A stretch of 19,262 bases of DNA from Maritimibacter sp. (GTDB taxonomy: Bacteria; Pseudomonadota; Alphaproteobacteria; Rhodobacterales; Rhodobacteraceae), in NCBI GenBank assembly GCA_020441225.1, contig JAGRMP010000239.1, positions 1 through 19,262 on the forward strand. The letters are read 5' to 3'. Positions 15,704 to 19,262 of the stretch are shown here, piece after piece (position 1 is the first letter of the stretch; the number at the start of each line of letters is the position of its first letter). The notes beneath the pieces were generated by a model. The model had not been told where the DNA came from, ran no database searches, and saw only the letters and a program-made list of their open reading frames with translations. Both the position numbers and the translations under genes were made by a program.

Positions 15704-16474
15704 ATGAAAGTGAGATTGATCGGCGCGGTGTTCGGGCTTGCCGCCATGGTGCTGGGCGCGACGGCCGGGCTGGCGCGCGCCGAGAGTACGCCGGCCTGTC
15801 CGACGGCGCCGATGCGCCTCGTGGTGCTGGGCGACAGTCTCGCCGATGGGCTCTGGGCTTCGTTCCAGCGCAGCTTCGCCGCCTGCGACACGCTTGAGGT
15901 CGTGCGCGTCACCGCCGTCTCCGACGGGCTGGCGAAGAGCTCGGACGAGGAATGGATTTCGCGCTACATGACCCAGGCGGGCCTGCCCGAGGACGGCACC
16001 ACCGACGTCGCCGTGGTGCAGATCGGGGCGAACGACATCAATTTCATCCGCAACGGCAATTCGCGCGAGATTTTCAATACCGAGCTGTGGAACGAACTCT
16101 ACGCCCAGCGGGTGCGCGAGGTCACCGGCACGCTCGGCGCCCACAGCGCCGCGGTGTTCTGGGTGGGTCTGCCGGTGGTCGGCAACAACAAGTTCGAACC
16201 CAGTTACCAGATCATCACCGCGGTGCAGAAGCAGGCGGTGCGCAAGGCCGGCGGCAAATTCGTCGACATCCACGAACTCACCAAGTTCGGCACCGGCGAT
16301 TTTGCGATGAGCGGCAAGGTCGACGGCCAGATCGTCAAGATGCGCGCCGCCGACAAGGTGCATTTCACCCTCCCGGGCTACGACATGGTCGCCCGCGCCG
16401 TGCTCGACGATCTCGTCGACATCATCAATGCCACAAACCGCAGGCTCGCGCTCCAAGATGTCAAAATTCAGTAA
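15704..16474 (+). CDS. Periplasmic SGNH/GDSL hydrolase (DUF459-like) 1
   Basis: This is a 256-residue protein. A GAGGGG site at 15692-15697 precedes the ATG at 15704, and a TTG at 15698 in the same frame is less likely. Residues 1-26 are a signal peptide (GLARA before residue 27). The SGNH blocks are complete: block I VVLGDSLADG with S45, block III IGANDIN with N110, and block V DKVHFTLPGY with D217 and H220. These are the nucleophile, oxyanion and charge-relay residues of the fold. DUF459-type SGNH proteins are commonly found next to MBOAT acyltransferases and act in the periplasm on acyl esters of polysaccharides or peptidoglycan. It starts 30 bases after the Sel1 protein and overlaps the second SGNH gene by 17 bases. 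It could work as an O-acetyltransferase or an esterase; the sequence does not decide which. Confidence 0.9.
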   Translation: MKVRLIGAVFGLAAMVLGATAGLARAESTPACPTAPMRLVVLGDSLADGLWASFQRSFAACDTLEVVRVTAVSDGLAKSSDEEWISRYMTQAGLPEDGTTDVAVVQIGANDINFIRNGNSREIFNTELWNELYAQRVREVTGTLGAHSAAVFWVGLPVVGNNKFEPSYQIITAVQKQAVRKAGGKFVDIHELTKFGTGDFAMSGKVDGQIVKMRAADKVHFTLPGYDMVARAVLDDLVDIINATNRRLALQDVKIQ

Positions 16475-17342
16475 GGCCGTCCTGCCGCTTCTCCTGGTGT
16501 TTACGGCGGCCTGCGGCACCGATCTGCAACGCGCGCGGGCGCAGGACCTGGGCGAGGCGCTGCGCGCGCCGGCGCCCGCCGTCAGGGAGGGCACGGGTGT
16601 GAGCGACGAGACCGCGGCCAAGGCCGAGACGACCTTTGTGCGCGGTGGAGTTTTGCCGCAGCGCGTGACCCGCGCGGTCAGCCCCGCCGATCCGCTCCGG
16701 CTGATGGTGATCGGCGACAGCCTGGCCGACGGGTTCGGCATGTTCCTCAAGAGCCGCGTCGCCGAGCGCGGCCTGCCGGTCACGGTCCTCAACCGGGGCC
16801 GCACCTCGACCGGTCTCGCGCGCGCCGATTTCTACGATTGGCCCGGGCAGTTCGTCGGCATGGCCGCCGCCGACCGGCCCGATATCGTGGTCGCCAATTT
16901 CGGCGCCAACGACAATCAGCCGATCCGGCTGGCGAGCGGCAAATCGGTGCCCTACGACACGCCTGAATGGGACGCGGCCTATAGCGCGCAGATGCGCCAC
17001 ATCCTCGACACCGCCGCGGGGGCGGGCGCCGTGTTCTACCTGCTCGGGCCCGCACCCGACGCCGACAGCCATCGTAATGCCTTGTTGTCCAAGGCAAACG
17101 GATTGTTTCGCGACCTCGCGCGCCAGACCGGCGCGCATTTCCTTTCGCTCCCCGCCATTACCGGCGGGCCCAATGGCGAATGGGTCCAGAGCGCGGGGGG
17201 TACCACGATCCGCTCGGGTGACGGGTCGCATTTCACCGGCGCGGGCTACACGCTCGTGGTGAACGAGATCCTCGCCGCGATCGAGCGCGACAACCCCGGC
17301 CTGTTCTCGCCTTCCAGCGTCGAGATCGCCAGCCTGCAATAG
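16458..17342 (+). CDS. SGNH/GDSL hydrolase (DUF459-like) 2, possible lipoprotein
   Basis: This is a 294-residue paralog of the preceding gene. The ATG at 16458 begins MSKFSKAVLPLLLVFTAAC, a hydrophobic leader with a cysteine at residue 19 that could be a lipidation site, although threonine at -3 is unusual. Residues about 25-75 form a low-complexity linker. The catalytic blocks are MVIGDSLADG with S88, NFGANDNQ with N151, and GDGSHFTGAGY with D255 and H258. The gene overlaps the first SGNH gene by 17 bases and ends three bases before the MBOAT start, so the three are surely co-transcribed. Two different SGNH enzymes with one MBOAT resemble the AlgJ/AlgX division of labour in alginate acetylation, where one protein receives and one transfers the acyl group. 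A frame extension up to 16428 exists, but this ATG gives the better leader. Confidence 0.88.
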   Translation: MSKFSKAVLPLLLVFTAACGTDLQRARAQDLGEALRAPAPAVREGTGVSDETAAKAETTFVRGGVLPQRVTRAVSPADPLRLMVIGDSLADGFGMFLKSRVAERGLPVTVLNRGRTSTGLARADFYDWPGQFVGMAAADRPDIVVANFGANDNQPIRLASGKSVPYDTPEWDAAYSAQMRHILDTAAGAGAVFYLLGPAPDADSHRNALLSKANGLFRDLARQTGAHFLSLPAITGGPNGEWVQSAGGTTIRSGDGSHFTGAGYTLVVNEILAAIERDNPGLFSPSSVEIASLQ

Positions 17343-17345
17343 ACC

Positions 17346-18737
17346 ATGCTGTTCCCGACGCTCCAGTTCATCGGGTTCTTCGTCGTTGTCCTGGCGCTGA
17401 ACGGCTTCGCATGGGACCGTCCGACCGCGCGCAAGGCGCTGCTGATCGCGGCGTCTTACGTGTTCTACGCGGCCTGGGATATCCGCTTCACGCTGCTGAT
17501 GGCCTTCGTCTCGCTCACCGCTTACCTGGGTGGCCTCGCGGTGACCCGCCCCCACCTCGCGCGGGCGGCCAGGATCGTCTCGGTCACGCTCATGCTCGGC
17601 GTGCTGGGGGTGTTCAAGTACTACGACTTCTTCATGATCAACCTCGCGCGGCTGCTCGACGGCACCGCATTCGCGCGCGACCTCACCTGGATGACCCTGA
17701 TCCTGCCCGTCGGGATCTCGTTCTACACCTTCCAGGCGATCAGCTACGTGATCGACGTTTCGCGCGGCGACACGCCCGCCCGGCGCAACCCGGCGGACGT
17801 GTTCCTCTATATCTCGTTCTTCCCGCAGCTCGTCGCCGGCCCGATCGTGCGGGCGGCGCATTTCCTGCCGCAGATCGACGCGCCGGTGCGCCCCGACGCG
17901 GCGGCGCGCGCCACCGCCATCGTCTTGATCCTGTCGGGCCTGTTCAAGAAGATGGTGGTCGCCAACTACCTTTCGGTGCTGCTGGTCGACCCGGTCTTCG
18001 GCTTTCCCGACGGGCAGAACTGGGCCTCGGCGCTCGCCGCGATGCTCGGCTATGCCGTCCAGATCTACTGCGATTTCTCGGGCTATTCCGACATCGCCAT
18101 CGGCGTCGCGCTGCTGCTCGGCTACCACTTCCACCGCAATTTCGACCAGCCCTACCGGGCGGCGTCGCTGCGTGAGTTCTGGCAGCGCTGGCACATCTCG
18201 CTGTCGAGCTGGATCCGCGATTACCTCTACATCCCGCTCGGCGGCAACCACGGCGGGCGCGTGCGCCAGACCGCGACGTTGATGGCGACGATGACGCTTG
18301 CGGGGCTGTGGCACGGGGCGGGCTGGACCTTCCTCGCCTGGGGCTTCCTGCACGGCGCCGGCCTCGCGCTGGAACGGGCGCTCAGGCGCGCCGGGGTCGC
18401 GCTTCCGACGCTGCTCGCCACCGCACTGACCTTCGTCTTCGTCGTGCTCCTGTGGGTGCCGTTCCGGTCGCCGAACCTCGCCGATGCGGGCGCGCTCTTC
18501 GCCGCGCTGGGCCGCACCGAGGCCCTGTCGGCGCCCGCGCTCACCCCACTCGCGCTCACGCTTGTCGCGCTGGGTCTCGCGATGAACTGGCTGCCGCTCG
18601 GCTGGCGCGACGGCGTCCAGGCCGGGCTCGCCCGGCTCGGCCCGGTGGTGCAGGCCACGGTTCTCGGCCTCGCCGTCTGGTTCCTGTTCGCGGTGACGCA
18701 GGACGGCGTCGCCCCCTTCATCTATTTCCAGTTCTGA
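17346..18737 (+). CDS. MBOAT-family O-acyltransferase, AlgI-like
   Basis: This is a 463-residue integral membrane protein with about ten helices. Conserved MBOAT elements are LPVGISFYTFQAISYVIDV (120-138), FFPQLVAGPIVRA (158-170), YCDFSGYSDIAIG (241-253), FWQRWHISLSSWIRDYLYIPLGG (278-300) with H283, and GLWHGAGWTFLAWG (320-333) with the essential H323. AlgI, PatA, DltB and WssH use this scaffold to pass acyl groups from the cytoplasm across the membrane to a periplasmic acceptor. The length is normal for AlgI. It follows two SGNH genes by three bases and is followed by a small membrane protein, forming a complete O-acylation module. No polysaccharide synthase is in view, so the acceptor could be an exopolysaccharide, peptidoglycan or another envelope glycan. 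Confidence 0.95.
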   Translation: MLFPTLQFIGFFVVVLALNGFAWDRPTARKALLIAASYVFYAAWDIRFTLLMAFVSLTAYLGGLAVTRPHLARAARIVSVTLMLGVLGVFKYYDFFMINLARLLDGTAFARDLTWMTLILPVGISFYTFQAISYVIDVSRGDTPARRNPADVFLYISFFPQLVAGPIVRAAHFLPQIDAPVRPDAAARATAIVLILSGLFKKMVVANYLSVLLVDPVFGFPDGQNWASALAAMLGYAVQIYCDFSGYSDIAIGVALLLGYHFHRNFDQPYRAASLREFWQRWHISLSSWIRDYLYIPLGGNHGGRVRQTATLMATMTLAGLWHGAGWTFLAWGFLHGAGLALERALRRAGVALPTLLATALTFVFVVLLWVPFRSPNLADAGALFAALGRTEALSAPALTPLALTLVALGLAMNWLPLGWRDGVQAGLARLGPVVQATVLGLAVWFLFAVTQDGVAPFIYFQF

Positions 18738-18756
18738 AGCGGAGAGAGGCAGCGAT

Positions 18757-18987
18757 ATGACCCAAAACGCCAGGTTCATCGCCACCGCCGCCGCGCTCCT
18801 GGTCCTCGCCTGGCTGTTCTCCGGCGAACGGCTGCTCGACGCCGTCTTCGAGATGCCGGATGCGGGGCCGCTGGATGACGCGGTGATCGCGCTGACCGTC
18901 GCCGCCGAAGACCTCAAGGCGCGGCTCGGTCTGCCCGACGTTTTCGGCGCGTTGCGGGCGACGCTTCACGCGCTCCTCGGGGTGTAG
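18757..18987 (+). CDS. Small membrane protein of the O-acylation operon
   Basis: This 76-residue protein starts at an ATG with a good GGAGAGAGG site upstream. One membrane helix spans residues about 7-22 ([15 protein letters not shown]), followed by two short amphipathic helices (residues about 40-56 and 63-75). I do not recognise the family. Position 19 bases after the MBOAT gene and the same strand suggest a small accessory subunit of the acyltransferase complex, inferred from context only. Confidence 0.7.
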   Translation: MTQNARFIATAAALLVLAWLFSGERLLDAVFEMPDAGPLDDAVIALTVAAEDLKARLGLPDVFGALRATLHALLGV

Positions 18988-19082
18988 CGGCCCTTTCCTT
19001 CGCCCGCCCAATGCCTAGACTGCGCCTGACCCGGGGGCCCCGCGCGGCCCCGCCGCAACCTGTCCAACCAAGGAGCAAAGCG
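18988..19082 (+). promoter_or_regulatory. Intergenic region with possible weak promoter for the TPP-enzyme gene
   Basis: This 95-base gap contains TAGACT at 19015-19020, a possible -10 box with no good -35 partner, then a GGGGCC...GGCCCC inverted repeat at about 19034-19051 without a following T-run, and an AAGGAG ribosome site just before the ATG at 19083. The repeat could be a weak stop for the operon on the left; nothing more can be supported. Confidence 0.25.
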
Positions 19083-19262
19083 ATGACCGGCGCCGAAGTG
19101 CTCGTCGAAACCCTGCTGGCCTCGGGGGTCGACACCGTCTTCGCCAACCCGGGCACCTCCGAGTTGCATTTCGTCGCCGCGCTCGACCGGCACCCCGAGA
19201 TGCGCTGCGTGCTGTGCCTGTTCGAGGGCGGGGCGACCGGGGCGGCGGACGGCTATGCGCGG
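19083..19262 (+). CDS. Thiamine-diphosphate enzyme, acetolactate synthase-like (3' end missing)
   Basis: The ATG at 19083 follows AAGGAG by seven bases. The visible 60 residues match the N-terminal pyrimidine-binding domain of the acetolactate synthase / benzoylformate decarboxylase family: [18 protein letters not shown], a gap, then [16 protein letters not shown] with the glutamate that activates thiamine diphosphate. True IlvB-type enzymes and broader 2-oxoacid decarboxylases cannot be told apart from this fragment. The gene runs off the end of the window. Confidence 0.9.
   Translation, partial: MTGAEVLVETLLASGVDTVFANPGTSELHFVAALDRHPEMRCVLCLFEGGATGAADGYAR

Noticed and set aside
16461..18917. 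818-codon open frame on the minus strand opposite the SGNH and MBOAT genes
   Set aside because: Rich in Arg, Glu, His and Gly without hydrophobic or domain structure; clearly a shadow of well-recognised plus-strand genes.
19034..19051. Rho-independent terminator before the TPP-enzyme gene
   Set aside because: A short GC-rich inverted repeat is present but no run of T follows it.

Overview
The window is very GC-rich, densely packed DNA with the codon bias and gene style of an alphaproteobacterium. A member of the Rhodobacterales is my best guess, but this is inferred from composition and protein flavour only, not from a marker gene. No rRNA, tRNA, CRISPR array or insertion sequence was seen.

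Layout. (1) Positions 1-525 (+): the 3' part of an ABC transporter ATPase of the nitrate/sulfonate/taurine type, ending in a 26-bp convergent overlap with the next gene. (2) Positions 13156 down to 500 (-): a 12-gene, head-to-tail block in which most junctions overlap (ATGA, TGATG or TAATG type), so it is almost certainly one operon. In transcription order: GNAT-like acyltransferase, GH3-family acyl-adenylating amide synthetase, radical SAM 1, radical SAM 2, a two-domain GNAT protein, radical SAM 3, radical SAM 4, an unknown polytopic membrane protein, an AurF-like diiron oxygenase, a membrane-anchored left-handed beta-helix (hexapeptide) protein, a three-histidine-box membrane desaturase, and a secreted NTF2-like protein with a C-terminal membrane anchor. 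All four radical SAM proteins have an N-terminal cobalamin-binding-type domain followed by a CxxxCxxC cluster motif. (3) Positions 13157-13444: the divergent intergenic region, with a good sigma70-like promoter for the rightward genes. (4) Positions 13445-18987 (+): a second operon-like block of cell-envelope genes: a secreted Sel1/peptidoglycan-binding protein with four evenly spaced CxxC repeats, two SGNH (DUF459-like) hydrolases, an AlgI-like MBOAT O-acyltransferase and a small membrane protein. (5) Positions 19083-19262 (+): the start of a thiamine-diphosphate enzyme of the acetolactate synthase type.

How the genes may work together. The minus-strand operon combines carboxylate activation and amide formation (GH3), acyl transfer (two GNAT-like proteins, a hexapeptide protein), four cobalamin-type radical SAM enzymes, a diiron N- or C-oxygenase, a membrane desaturase and several membrane-tethered accessory proteins. 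It has no PKS or NRPS module. This looks like a biosynthetic cluster for an unrecognised small molecule or modified lipid; the product cannot be read from the sequence. The plus-strand operon has the parts of an extracytoplasmic O-acylation system: an MBOAT that would move acyl groups across the membrane and two periplasmic SGNH enzymes that would transfer or remove them on a glycan or wall polymer.
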